Origin: Prorocentrum cordatum
Lineage: Eukaryota; Sar; Dinophyceae; Prorocentrales; Prorocentraceae
Reading direction: 5' to 3'
Length of the DNA: 28,443 nucleotides
Assembly (NCBI GenBank): GCA_963575745.1
Contig: CAUYUJ010002767.1
Span: forward strand, 57,501-85,943
Both the position numbers and the translations under genes were made by a program. Below, in pieces: positions 8,417 to 21,165 of this stretch. The notes under the pieces were generated by a model, which saw nothing but the letters and a program-made list of their open reading frames with translations, ran no database searches and was not told the DNA's origin. How positions within the stretch are numbered: position 1 is the stretch's first letter; each line of letters starts with the position of its first letter.

Positions 8417-11400
8417 GCTGCCCCGAGGGCGCCGTTCGAAGAGAGCACGGCGGCACGCGCGTGCGCTCCTGGAGCTCCGCGCGGCGCTCCCGGCTCGGCG
8501 CGGGGCGCCGGGCCCCGCGCGGGGCCGAGGAGTCCGCGCGCGGCTCCGAGCCGCACGGTGCCCTCTGCCGCCGTGGCTCCTGCTGCTCGGGGCCGCGGGC
8601 GGCCGTCCGCCCCATGGGCCATATCGATAAGTTGAGTCTTAACCAATTCCTGACTTATGTGTTCAATGGGTACCTAATCCACTATGGGTTGTACTTAGCA
8701 GTATGCTATCAGATGTTATGCCATCCTATGCATGGTGTCATCTTATCGGATGTCATGTGCCCTAAACTAGGTCGTGGTCTAGAATAGACTGAAAGCTTTA
8801 TAACTTGAGGGCTCGGAGCGCGCGCGCCTCGAGTCTGACGATCAGTTTCGATGCTGAGCCCCGTCGAGTGCTCCAGTAGATGGACAATCTGTTCGAAGCC
8901 TCACGCATTCGAGGGAGATTCCAAACCACCCCCGCGCCCCCGACATCAAGGTTGATCTCCGTAAGGGCGGTGCTTTGGGGTTCGAACGCTTCTCTCCACT
9001 CACGCCCCCCCCCCGTCGCCACGCCATCAGTATTGGTTCCAGGGGGTCTGGGGGGCATCTTGAGCCACAGGGTTCGCATCTGCTGTCCATGCACGGTGCC
9101 ACCGGAGGACGGACGGGAGGGCACCGCTGGAGGCCTCCTGGGCCGTGAGGCCCCGGTGCCGATCAGGAGCAACCGCGCCCGGAGCTCCGACGCACCGACA
9201 GAGCTCGGAGCGGCGGGCTTTGGGGGCCGCCTTCGGCGTCCTGGGGCCCTCGCTCGGTCTCGGGGCCGTCCAGAAGCCGACTCGGGGCGAGAAGCTGGCC
9301 CCAGTGTGGGGAGGTGGTCCAGGGCCCAGGGCCCACGCGTCGGACAGATGAGAGCAGGCGGATGTCTGGGCATGTGCTTCCACCTGGAGGACAGGCTGGA
9401 GAGAACGACTGGAGACCTCCACTGTCGATGAGGCCGTCAAGGAGGATCTTGTGGCGCTCGTCCGTGCATGCATTGTCAGGGATGCGCTCCCAGACACGCG
9501 TATGTTCCGATGCTTTCTCTACGCGTTCCCCGGAAGTCCCGACTCTTTCTTTCCCCAGGGCCGGTTCTTCGTCCCGCACTGTTTCTTCACGCTCCTGGGG
9601 GCAGGTGAGGACCCAGAGGCCAGAACCGTGCAAAAACTTGCCGTTCGGGGCTCAAGAAACGGGGGTCCGCCAGAGCGCTGGATCTAGCAGGATCTTGCAG
9701 ATCTGAGAGAGATAGAGAGAGAGAGAGAGACCCAAAAGGGCCCCAGGAGGGCCCAAAGGGAGGACAAGCCAGCCATCTCGTGCTCTCTCAGTGGGAGGGC
9801 GCCTTGCGCCCCCGTGCTTGCCAGGTTTTTATACGCCTCTGGATCGATGGGCTGGCACATGATGTGCAGATTGCGTCGCAGTTGCTATTGGCTAGCTATC
9901 AGCTGCGCTCCTGCGATCTTGCTTGCGATCACTGCGTTCTCATCGATGCCTGCCGGCTTCACGACTCAGTGTTTTTCTTTGCGCATTGCCCGGATCTGGG
10001 CCCGTGAGAGCAAGGGCTGCGCCGCGTGCCAAGGCTGCGCCGACGACTGCCCCGACTGCCTTCCCGACGGCCTTCCCAACGCCCTTCCCGTCGGCTTTCC
10101 CGACGCCCTTCCCGACGGCCTTCCCGACGGGCTTCCCGACGCCCTTCCCGACGGCCTTCCCGACGCCCTTCCCGACGGGATTCCCGTCGGCTTTCCCGAC
10201 GCCCTTCCCGACGGCCTTCCCGACGGGCTTCCCGACGCCCTTCCCGACTGCCTTCCCGACGGCTTCCCCGACGCCCTTCCCGACCGATACCCCGACGGCC
10301 CATCATGATCCGTGCGCGGAGTACGCCGGGGAGTACGAGGTGTGGTACCAGGGCGCGAGGCGAGACACAAACATGATCATTGTCTGCGACTGCTCTGCGA
10401 CCCAACCAGGGATCTCCGCCACAAATACATACCGCAGACGCCCTCCCATGGATCGCTCCTGGGCCTCAGGGGAGGGTGGCGGTGTATAGGTCACCGCCGA
10501 GAGCCGGCGACTTGCTGCACCGCCACCTTCCCTGAGGGCACGTGCAGAACTCGTCGGAGGGTGTCCGCGCACAGATTTTCTCTGCACGAACGAAATGGGT
10601 ACAGAAAGAATGGGTACACTGCCCAACAGCAGTTCCTGCTCCTTTTGAGCAGGACTCACTGTCCGCGCCGCCGCGGCCTGCGTCCATTCGAGACAGAAGG
10701 CCGCCTGCCCAACAGCGGCCGCTGCTGGTTTGGGGCAACATTTGCTGTTGGGCATCGTACCCCTTCTTTCCGTACCCATTTCGGGCGTCCAAATTTTCGT
10801 GGCGCAGGATCTTCTCGGACTGGCTCCGCTTCGACGACGTGCCGGGGGTCAACCGGCCAGCCTCCCGGTGCACGGGCTGCAAGGGGCTCTCGCCCTCTGC
10901 CGCGCCCCCCCCCCCTCTTGGATGGGCGCGCGGCCCGGGGGCGGTCGGGTCGGCACGCGCTGCGAGGGCTCCTCTCGGGCCCTGCCGGGGGGCCTCATGT
11001 CGGGTATAGCCAGGACCCCGGGTGAGGGGACCCACTTAGTGGTAGGGCCCTGGGGCCCCTCAACTGGCCAGGTTCACTAGACCAGGTTTGCCGTAACCGG
11101 TGTTTCTCGGGTGACGGCAGTTCCGGTTCGTGGAAATGGGGCGGGGGGGGGCGCCCCTGGTACCGTCGGGGCGTTGAAGAAGGAGCCCTTTTCGTTGGAG
11201 AGGGGCTCGGTGTTCCTTGATTGTTCTGCAGTTTGCGTTCCGTGTTCCTGAGGTCTTCCATGGGAAATCGAAGTTTAACTTACGGGAAAAACGGGCCCCG
11301 TTCCTTATCTAGGGTTCTTTGGGTCCACGCCCCGACTGCACAACTCACGAAACCAGGTTCCACTAAGCCCAGTTCTGCCAAACCCCGATCATGTTCAGGA

Positions 11401-14400
11401 GGGAAAGAAACACACAGACACAATTCATCGTCGATTCCTCAGAAAATATGGGAAAATATGGGAAGTGGGGGAGAAGACAATAACCCAGAACATATGGGAA
11501 AATATGGGGAACTATTTTATTTGTGTGTATTTATTTGTGTGTCCTTGGGCCCCTTCACATGTGGGCAGCGTCTGGCTCCTCCCGGGCCTCTCCGGGCGCT
11601 CCCCGGGCCCTCTCGGGGCCGCGCCGTCTTGGGGGCCTCTGGGCTGCGCGTGGGGCCCCGGGGGGGGGGCCCGCGGGAGGGTCCGGGCGCTGCTGGGAGG
11701 CCCCACGAGGCTCAGGGAGGCCCTCGGGGGGCCCGGGGAGGTTTTCGAAGGCATCGTGACGCTTTGGGCCGCCCGGGGGGGCTGTGGCAGGCCTTGGGAG
11801 GCACCGTGGTTCCATGCAATGTTGCAAAAGCCGTGTGTCGATGTTGCGACTCATCACGGCCATGTAGCCCGGGCCCCCCGCGTCGACTGCACGGACAGCA
11901 ATGATGCCCCTGAAGAGAGAACGAAGTTCATCTGCTGTGCGCTTGAGGGTCAACGCCCAGCACGGTGGGCGGTTGGTAGCGACAGCGAGGTCGCCAGGCC
12001 CGAATGTCCCAACGCTCGATAGGCTTCCACGACGGCCCCAGAGAACCCCACGGGGAGGCGGGGCTCGTTCCGATTTCGATTCGATTCGATCCCATTCGAT
12101 TTGAGTCGATTCCGATTCCGATTCGGTTCGACTTTTGATTCCGATTTGGGATCCGATGCCGTGATTTTTTCCGACCTGGTTGCCGATCTCCGCCGATCCG
12201 CATCGTGTCGATCGCCGATCCGACTGCGCGATGCGATTCTGCGTCCTCAGGGGGGGGGGGGGCCTGGCAGTATCATGTCAGGAGGGGAAGAATCACACAG
12301 ACACAATTAATCGTGGACCCCAGGAAAATATAGGAAAATATGGGAAGTGGGGGGGAAGGCGAACACCCAGACCAGAGGGCCCCCCGCGGAGCAGGGCAGT
12401 CCGAGGCGGACCCTCGGGGCATGAGAGGAGGAGGAGGAGGAAGGAGGGAGGAGGAGGAGGAGGAGGAGGAGGGGAGGACGACGAGGAGGAGGAGGAGGAA
12501 GGAGGAGGAGGAAGGAGGAGGAGCGGAGGCGGAGGAGGAGGAGGAGGAGGAGGAGGAGGAGGAGGGAGGAGGAGGGGAGGAGGAGGAGGACGTGGAGGAG
12601 GAGGGGGACGAGGAGGAGGCGCATTTGGCAAGTGATCGTGGCGAGGCGAGTCCCATTCTATTGCACAGGAGGCTGCGGCCTTGGAGGCGATGGCCCGCTG
12701 CTTTTTCAGTGCCGTCGTCTCCGGGGCGCGGGCCCAGCGGGTGGCGGGAGGCGCCCAACCGCTCGGATGTCGAGGCGTTCGTGCAGTTGCTGGGTGTCTC
12801 CAGAAGGCGTCTTGGGCTTCAAGGGATTCCCCAAACGGCCCAAGATTAGGGAAACAAAAAGTGACATAAACATAAAAACTCGAAGGTCCGCGCGGATTTC
12901 TCGGATCGGCGCTGGGGCCCCCCGGCGGCGCCTCCGGCGCCGCCCCTGGAGCGCTCCGCGCGCCAGGGAGGGGGGTCCAGCGCCGATCCGATAAATTCGC
13001 GCGGACCTCCGAGTTTTTATGTTTATGTCACTTTTTGTTCCCCTAAAGATGGAAGACTGTCAAGAGGTTCGCGAGAGGCGTCGAAATCGTCGCCACGAAG
13101 CCTGGACAACCTAATTCGCTTAGGCCAAACAGGCCTTGGGTTGTTCGATTGGATTGGTGCTTCGGGTCTTCGGAGCAACCCTTTTTCAGGAGGGGGTCAA
13201 GGGGGTTGCACGACGGGTAAAGAGGGGCCTAAACAAATCACGCAATGACTTGGGAAAACGCCACAAGGTCAGCATTATTGTCCAGGAGGTCGATAGGAAG
13301 GGCACGAGACGGCCTAAGCGAACCCGAGTACGGCCCCAGACAGCGACAAGAGGAAAGTGGCCGAAGACGCCCGAAAACTGTCCAAGGAACTCAAGATGTC
13401 CACACATACTCCACGTTTCGAATTTGTACTGCGTGTGTGTGTGTGTGTGTGTTGCAGTCGTACCGCATGCAAGTAGTATGTGTTTTGCACGTGCATTGTA
13501 TTTTCATTCCACCTGTAAGGTGGTTGTGCTGCATCTGTATTGGCTTTGGCATAGACTGCGCCGCACGGGTTGCATTCGATATATTCCATCCCGTAATGTG
13601 CAATACCATGTGCGAAGTTCTTGTATTTATATATATATACATCTATGTGTAAAGGCTCCACGTTCGAATATGTTTCTCGCAACCTCGCCCGTTCAGCGGC
13701 CATTGTATTACATGCGTTGTTATTGCTCTTTTTTGACTCGTGCGCGCTGGTCTGGCACCTTGTCCACATCGTTGTCGTGATCGTCGTCAACTGATGATGG
13801 TCGTTGTCGTCGTCATCTTCGTGGTCGTGGTCGTGGTCGTCGTCGCCGCAGTCGTCATCGGTGTCGTCGTCGACGTCGCCGTCGTGGTCGTTGCTGGCCC
13901 GGCAAAGCGGACGGACCATGCTGATTGCAAGGTGCGTTTGGCCCGCCAGGTGTTCACGGACCGGGACGAGTCGGGGGGGTCCCCCCTTGCTTGCACGGGG
14001 TGCGGCCCTACCCCTCCCCCCTGACCGACATCAGGGGGCTTCGGGATTGGTGGCGGAGGAGGGGCGGGATGCCGGGGCGGTTGTCGGGTTCCAGTCGAGC
14101 CCGCAGCTGCCTCTCAGGCTTGCCTATTGTGCAAGGCTTTCCCCCCCAAGCTATCCAACCTTTGGCAGCCGTTCGGACCCTACCACGACTGCTACAAAGG
14201 ATGATCATGTTCACTTTGCTGAAGCCGTTTGGCCAAACTTACGGAGGGAACCGCACCTTCGCAGCCTGGTGGCCCGCCAGGGTCGGCGTATATTTCGATC
14301 CAGTGACGCTCATTCCTTGGGCGATGTACATCTTGGAGAGCCACGGGGAGGGCAAATACGAGTGCCTGGGGAGCAGCGGTTCTACGATCTCAGGCAACCA

Positions 14401-17400
14401 TTACACTGCTCCGAACCAGTACTGGGGCAGCGTCGAGTACCGGCTCATGACTTCCGCCGTCTGTGCCACCTCGGCGCCAACGCCTGCCGTCGTCGTTCCC
14501 ACGAGCGGCGCCATGGGCACCGTCGCCGCCACTGGCGATCCGCATTTGCAGAACATCCATGGTGAGCGGTTCGACCTGATGATGCCAGGCAGGCACACCC
14601 TGATACACATCCCACGGAAGGCAAGCCTCGAGAACGCGCTGCTCCATGTGGAGGCAGAGGCGCGAGGGCCGATAGGCGGCACAGAAAATGAGCTCTCTCG
14701 CAGATCAGCACGAGCGACATGCACTCACACTTTCGGAGGCTTGTGTGGATTTCTTGGATGGTCATCGGACCCCTCCCTGGCACGCGAAGAGCGCAAGGGG
14801 CGGCGCCAGAGGCGCGGCCTGGGAGTGTCCAGCTCGGATCCAAGAGGTCCTCGCGGACCTCCAGAAGTTTGTCCTCATGCCTTTTCCTTCCTCCACCAAA
14901 GACGTCGCATACGTCGGAGCACAACAAATGTTCATGAATATCTTTCCTGGCCGCCGGGGGGCCTTGAAAGCTGAGTTTCGCAGTAGCAGCCGCAATGGCG
15001 TTGTCCCGATGACGACGGTGCAGGCCCTCTTCGGGGGATGGCCAGCCGATTCCGCGGGCCCCAGCCGGCCCCGCCCCCGCCGACGATGCCAGGGCATTCT
15101 GAGTGCAACATCGATGCATACCCCAAACCCCATCAGAATACGGCTATGAGCATATACCGACAAGTGTATACACCGATCGCGCCAGATCGGCGTATATACC
15201 ACCAAGTAATGAGCGAGTGTCAGCATACACCGAAATTGGTTTACACCAGTCACCTGGGCATACATTAACGCGGCGCGGGAACGACGATGAGGTTTCCAAA
15301 TTCTATCGCAGCAGGACGGTTGTATCTGTATAGTTGTTGTCCTCCCAATGCGATAAAGCTCTGGAGTTCCGAGCGGACTTGCTCGGCAGTGCTGGACCCC
15401 CTTCGGAGAAGATTATCCACCTCCTCCTCCTCCTCCTCCTCCTCCTCCTCCTCCTCCTTCCCCCATCACAGAGGGGATGAACACATTCAGAGGAAGAGGG
15501 GGGAAGAGGAACGAGGGAGGAATGGAGGAGGAGGGGGAGGGAGAGGAGAGAGGATGGAGAGGAGTGAAGAGGGAGCAGGATGAGAATGATGGAGAGGACT
15601 GGCTGGATTCTTTTGTTAATCCAGAAACCTGATTTGGACTCTCACCCAAAGCGAAGGAAGCGCAACCACCCCGCGCTCGGCACCGAAAATCCGATTCCGA
15701 CGTGGCTCTGCAACGCCCTGAAAATACCCCCCCCAGAGGGGCTGAATCTTCGCGCCGTCGCACGTCCCCGTCAGCGCCGTCCCAGCGTCTCAAGACTGCG
15801 CACAGCTGAGGGCTCAAGCAGGAGGAGGAGGTGGAGGAGGAGGAGGAGGAGGAGGAGGGTGAGGAGGAGGACGACGACGAAGAGAAGGCCGAGGAGGACG
15901 AGGAGGAAAACAGTGCCCCGTGCATACCTCACGCGCACCTCATCCCGGCTGCTCGCCACCACGAGCTTCAGCCACGGAGGCACCGCCGCAGAACGGCCAG
16001 CGCCTGGGCTCGCTGCCGGTGCCTCGGCCTGGCCCGCATGCCGTCGCCTGCCCCCAGCGTTAGGTCGGGTCTGTCCCCCTACAAAGGGATTTTCGACGAA
16101 TAATTAAAAATACCCCCCAAAATAGTCCAAAAATAATCAAAAAAATAGTCTGGGGACTATTTTTGAGTATTTTTTTGCATTTTTGGGGCATTTTGGGGAT
16201 ATTTTCTGTTATTCTTCGAGCATCCCCCTGTAGGGGGACACGCCCGACATCACCCAAGCGCCACCCGCAGCACCGACTTGTCCTCAGGGGAGGAAAAGTT
16301 ACCCATAACCTCTATCCTTTCCTCGTTTTCCCTTTTTTGGGGCCTCCTGGGAGGCTCTCGTCGCCACCGCTGCATTCGCCTCGAGACTCAAAGTCGGAAC
16401 GCTACCCCGGGAGAGGTCCAGGAACCAGCGGCATCGGTACCTCTTCATTTCCCCAGACTCGTCAGCCCCGCGCCCCTCCTGCCCTCCGGCGCCCACAATC
16501 GGCGCCTGCACGAGCAGCAGATGCTCGTCCTAGTCCAGCTCGTCCCCAAGCCTCCTCGTGGACCACGGCGGCACTCGCCCCCCCTCCACCCCCCATTTAA
16601 GGAGCGCTTCTGCTGACTCCTGGGCGGTGGCGGGCGTTACCGGGGGGGGAGGGAGGGGAGGGGGGCGGGTGGCAGCGCGTCACGCTTCGCGCCGGCGCCG
16701 TCGTGGAATGCTTAGGGATAGCCTGAAGTCGGGCCTGTCCCTCTACAGGAAGAATATCCAAAAATAGTCACAACAAAAGGGTATCGGGATGTTTTTTTTT
16801 GAGTACGTTTGCATATCTTTTGAGTATTTTTCAGACTTTTTGAAATTTAAGTCCGAAATCCGCCTGTAGCAGGACATGCCCGACCTAAGCTTAGGGATAG
16901 CCACAGACAGCGTGGACGTCAGCACGAGTCGTGACGTTACCCGCGGGGGGGCCGGGGGGGGCGGCGGCGGCCGGGGCCGGCCACGGCCGCGGTCGCGAAA
17001 GGTAGGACGCCCTCCTGCCGAGGAGGACGCGTCGTGCACGACACCCTCGGCCGAAGCCGGCCGTGCAGGGCAGCCACGCGCCACCGCCGTGCCAGCGTCC
17101 CGCCGCGGCACTCAGGACGAGCCTCGCGCCTTCCAGTCGCCTCCGAGCGCTCGCCCACGGGCTCCACGGAGGAGTTCGCAGTCTCGTCCACCTCCACCAC
17201 GTCGTCATCTCATTTCTGGCACCCTCCATCGCTCACATCGTGCGACGGCAGCGCGTGGCCTCAGAGGGGAGCAGGCCATGCCTAGGCTCGCCAAGGCGCG
17301 GTGGCGTGCTTCTGCCAGGCGGGACAGCCGCCTCCAGCAGGCGGCCAACGAGCAGGCGGCGGACGAACCTTTGTCCCTGGGGCGGCGCGCTCCCCAACAT

Positions 17401-20281
17401 GTCGTCAAGAGTGTCGACGTCGGTGCAGGAGTCCTACCTCCGCGACGTCCGCCCTCGCGGCATCTGGCATTGCCTCGGGCCTCGCCGGCCCAGGCGGCGC
17501 CGCATGCTCGGAGCAGTTCGCGCACTCCAGGCACTCCGCCTCGTGCTTCCAGCCCAGCCCCGTCGGCCGCGACGGTGGCCTCGCCGAAGCTGCAGGAGCG
17601 GACGCCCAGGCGGTCCTCGAGGGACCAGTGCACGAGGATGCTCGAATAATGAATGGTATAAACTCTTGGAGCCCCTCGCCGTTCTCTCGGATGTGCATTG
17701 GAAACCCTTGGCGGCGCCCCTGGCGCCGCCCCTGGCGCGCGGAGCGCGCCAGTGAGGGGGGGCTCCAAGCGCCGATCCAAGAAGTCCGCGAGGAGCTCCG
17801 AAAGTCTCGTGTTCGTGCCGCTTTCTCCTCCCTCTCGAGGCACCCGTGCGCCAGGCTGCCCGACCCCGAAGCCTCTGCTCCGAGCAGTCGCCGCCGCCGC
17901 TCTGCTCGGCCTCTCGGGCCCCTCCGCGCGCGCCCTGCGGGCGCTGCCGCTGCGGCGTCCGCGCGCCGGCGGCAGCCCGTGCCCGGGCCTTCTGCCGCGG
18001 CCGCGGGCGCGCCCGCGCCGCGGGAGCGCTCGCGAGGGCCTCCCGACGCCCAGCGCTTTTGTGGGCCAGAGGTAGCTACGGGAGGAGAAGGGAGAGCGGG
18101 GGGGAGGGGGGGAGGGAGGGAAGGGGGCAGAGGAGGGAGGGAGCGAGGAGGAGGAGGGGGGGAGGAGGGGGGAGGAGGCAGAGGAGGGAGGCAGGGGCAG
18201 GAGGGCGAGGGCCGGAGGGAGGGAGGCGGGGAGGGAGGCATATGGAGGGAGGGACGAAGAGAGGGAGGGACGAAGGGAGGGAGGGAGGTGGACCGCTGTG
18301 AGCAGGATTCGCGGCCGACGTCGACACGGGTGGTGTCCATCTGATGCGCAGGGCCGCCTGCGCCACAGCGGCCGCCGTCGGTTTGGACATCGCACCCGAT
18401 TTTTCCGTACCCGTGCCGAGCGTTCCAGGTGGGGAGCTGGGGCCCGACGCCGAGCCCAGGGAAGCCCGCTGCGGGTTTCCTCCGAGGGGGATCTGCCCGT
18501 GAGGGGGTATGGATGCATCGACGCCCAATCCTCCAAGGATCTCCGATATGGTGGCCTTGATAGCCCACCCCGCCCAGTAGCGTGGGGATTCGCCACCGGG
18601 GATTCGCCATCCGAGGGCCTACCGGGTGGCGTGGAGGAAAGCCGTGGCGGCGAGCACGCCGTAGGCCCCACGGGCCTCCCAGATGATGGGCTCCGAGCAG
18701 ATTTCTCCTCCTCCTCCTCCTCCTCCTCCTCCCCCTCCTCCTCCTCCTCCTCCTCCTCCTCCTCCTCCTCCTCTTCCTCCTCCTCCTCCTCCTCCTCCTC
18801 CTCCTCCTCCCCCTCGCGTCGTGGCAAGAAAGCAAGGCGGAGAGTTCTTGGCCGTCCTCGACCTCCGGGAGCCCCCGCCGGGCCCCAGGACGGGCCAAAG
18901 CGACTCGGGATGGACAGCCGGTCCCAGGGAAGGGGTCCACTTGGCATCGCTCGGACGTGTGCATTTTTTTTCGGCGAGAACCATCGAGGACCATCCTGGA
19001 CCATCGAGCAACAAAAACACGCACGAAACCGACAAATGCACGGGAAATGGACGTCCGAGCGACGGCAAGTCCACGCTGCAAAGAAATCAGGGGAATCACG
19101 GCGTCGGGGGTCTGGGTTCGGTGCGATCGAAGCGGATACCATGCCTCATGAATGGGCTCCGAGCAGATAGGGTCTGAGGATCGCGCCGCATCGCGGATGC
19201 AGCGGCTCGATGTGGAGCCCGATCTTCTCCACGCCGTCGTCGCTGATGCATCGGCGGTGTCTCTGCGAAGCGGCGCGATCCCTCGACCCTATCTGGGTCT
19301 CCAGGGAGCCCTCGCCACGGAGGAATCGGTTCTTAGAGTGAACGGGTCCTGATGTTTGGTTTCCACGCTTTCGGATTGTCAACCGAAAGCGACTCAGGAT
19401 GAAGCCTGCGTAGGCCCTACACGGTGAGTTGTGCAGCTGTTCGTGTCAAGTCCCACCTCTTTGCCATATTTTCGGTGGCGGTTGTTCGAGGGCGCAAGGG
19501 AGACCGTAACGTGTGATGCCTCGTGCCCCAAGGCTCGGGAGAGCCGTAACATGTGATGTACTCTTCCGCGTCGCGTTAGTGATTGTAATGATGACGATAA
19601 TGACGACGACGCAACGACGACGCAATAACCATAAAAATGACGATGGTGACAATGCTGTCGATTTCTGGGATGGTAACGATGACGAGGAAACTTATGACAT
19701 GACGACGCCGATGGCGATTGTGATGCCAGTGATGATGCTGCTGCTGATGATGATGTTGATGCCGATGATGCTGATGATGATGCTAATGATGCTGACGGTG
19801 ATAACGTAAGGATGCTAATGCTGATGTTGCTGATGATGGCGATGATGGATGATGATGGATGGTGAAGCTGGTGATGCTTACGGTGATTGTAGGGGTGCTG
19901 ATGAAGAGGATGACCATGAGGAGAGGATGCTAATGCAAATCATGATGTCGATGACGATTATGATGATAATGATGGTGATGCTGCTGATGATGATTATGAC
20001 GACGGCAATGCTGATGATGGTCCGTATGATGAGGCTGATGAGTATGCTGTTGACGACGTCGACAACGATTAGGACTATGATGCTGATGATGATGATGCTG
20101 CTGCTGATGATGATGTTGCTATAAGGAGGAGGCGGAGGCAGATGATGATGCTGCTGAGGAGGATGGTGAGGCGGATGATTCTGATGATGATGATGATGAT
20201 GATTCTTTCTGATGGTGGGGGTGATTTTTTGGCAGATGGCGAAATGCATATTGATGATGGTGCCGATGATGATACTGGTGT

Positions 20282-20319
<38 letters not shown>

Positions 20320-21122
20320 CTGATGACGGTAACCATGCTGCTGCTGTTGATGCCGATGATGATGATGTTGCTGCTGATGATGATGATTCTGACGCTGTTG
20401 CTGCTGATGATGCTGCTGCTGATGGTGATGCTGATTGTTGTGGTGGTGATGATGACGATGATGATAATTACGATGCTGATGACGCTGATTATGATGATGC
20501 TGATGATGCTGATGATGATGACGATTACCATGACGATGATGATGTCGATGATGCTGATGATGATGCTGATGCTGACAATCATGATGATGCTGACGACGAC
20601 GATGATGATGCTGATGCTGATGATGATAATGACGATGCTGATGCTGATGTTGATGCTGATTCTGATGATGTTGATGCCGATGATGCTGATGATGCTGATT
20701 ATGGTGACGATGCTGATAATGATGATGCTGGTGATGATGATGACGATGACGATGCTGATTATTATGACGCTGATGGTGATGATGATGATGATGATGATGA
20801 TGATGCTGGTGGTTGTGATGATGCTGATGCTGATGATGATGAGGCTGCTGATGATGATGGTGACGATGATGATGCTGATGATTCCTGTGATGAGGCAGAT
20901 GGTGATGCTTATGATGATGATACCGATGTTTCTGATGATGCTGCTGATGCTGATGATCATAATGAAGGATGATTATGATGATGCTGATGATGCTGGTGTT
21001 GATTAATGATGATGATGCTGATGATGATGATTGATGGTGATGCTGATTATGCTGATGATGATGCTGCTGCTGATGATGCTGATGTCGCTGCTGATGAAGA
21101 TGATGCTGATGATGACGATTCC

Positions 21123-21165
<43 letters not shown>

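Larger units (their letters stand above)
8417..10033 (+). other. Intron 1 (GC-AG, 1617 nt), border tentative
   Basis: The proposed donor is GCTGCC and the proposed acceptor is gtgccaag|gctgcg, so GGCTGC stands at both borders. It contains a GC-rich family A-like foldback (about 8470-8565), an AT-rich patch (about 8640-8800), a C-run near 9006 and a (GA)n run at about 9703-9730. The open frame at 9451-9687 has no recognisable domain. Confidence 0.55.
10411..14199 (+). other. Intron 2 (GA-AG, 3789 nt), borders tentative
   Basis: The donor would be ccagg|gatctc and the acceptor ctacaaag|gatgatc, with GGAT at both borders. GA donors are known in dinoflagellates. The intron holds family G (10591-10783), two family C copies, a TTCGA-type degenerate repeat, a (GGA)n array, the best family A copy, and GT, TA and GTC microsatellites. 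An open frame at 13136-13780 gives no recognisable protein and is treated as intronic. Confidence 0.55.

Noticed and set aside
8417-8635. Continuation of the LamG frame as a disordered C-terminus to the stop at 8633-8635
   Set aside because: The stretch is Ala/Pro/Arg-rich because of a GC-rich foldback. A GC donor at 8417 with a matching acceptor leads into the linker exon. This alternative is not fully excluded and would make a shorter separate protein.
8970-9090. ggttcgaac / gggttcgcat words as tRNA T-arms
   Set aside because: No matching acceptor, D or anticodon stems could be drawn around them.
9641-9665. Possible spliced-leader relic (ggctcaag)
   Set aside because: Only the last eight bases agree with the conserved dinoflagellate leader; the rest does not match.
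10026-10376. Arg/Ser/Pro and Pro/Asp/Leu translations of the minisatellite
   Set aside because: These are the other two frames of the same 12-bp repeat. Only the F-P-T frame continues into mixed, Cys-containing sequence that fits exon 3.
13136-13780. Basic open frame of 214 codons in intron 2
   Set aside because: No known domain, poor start context, and it includes GT and TA microsatellites.
13925-14974. The whole 349-codon frame as one gene
   Set aside because: Only 14200-14659 has normal composition and known motifs. The part after 14660 runs into a family A element, and the protein clearly continues at 23460.
17205-19142. Long minus-strand frames (645 and 564 codons) over 17205-19142
   Set aside because: They read through CTC/GGA arrays, a family A, G and H element and GC-rich DNA. 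Composition is Arg/Pro/Ser/Glu-rich in overlapping frames, and no domain is recognisable.
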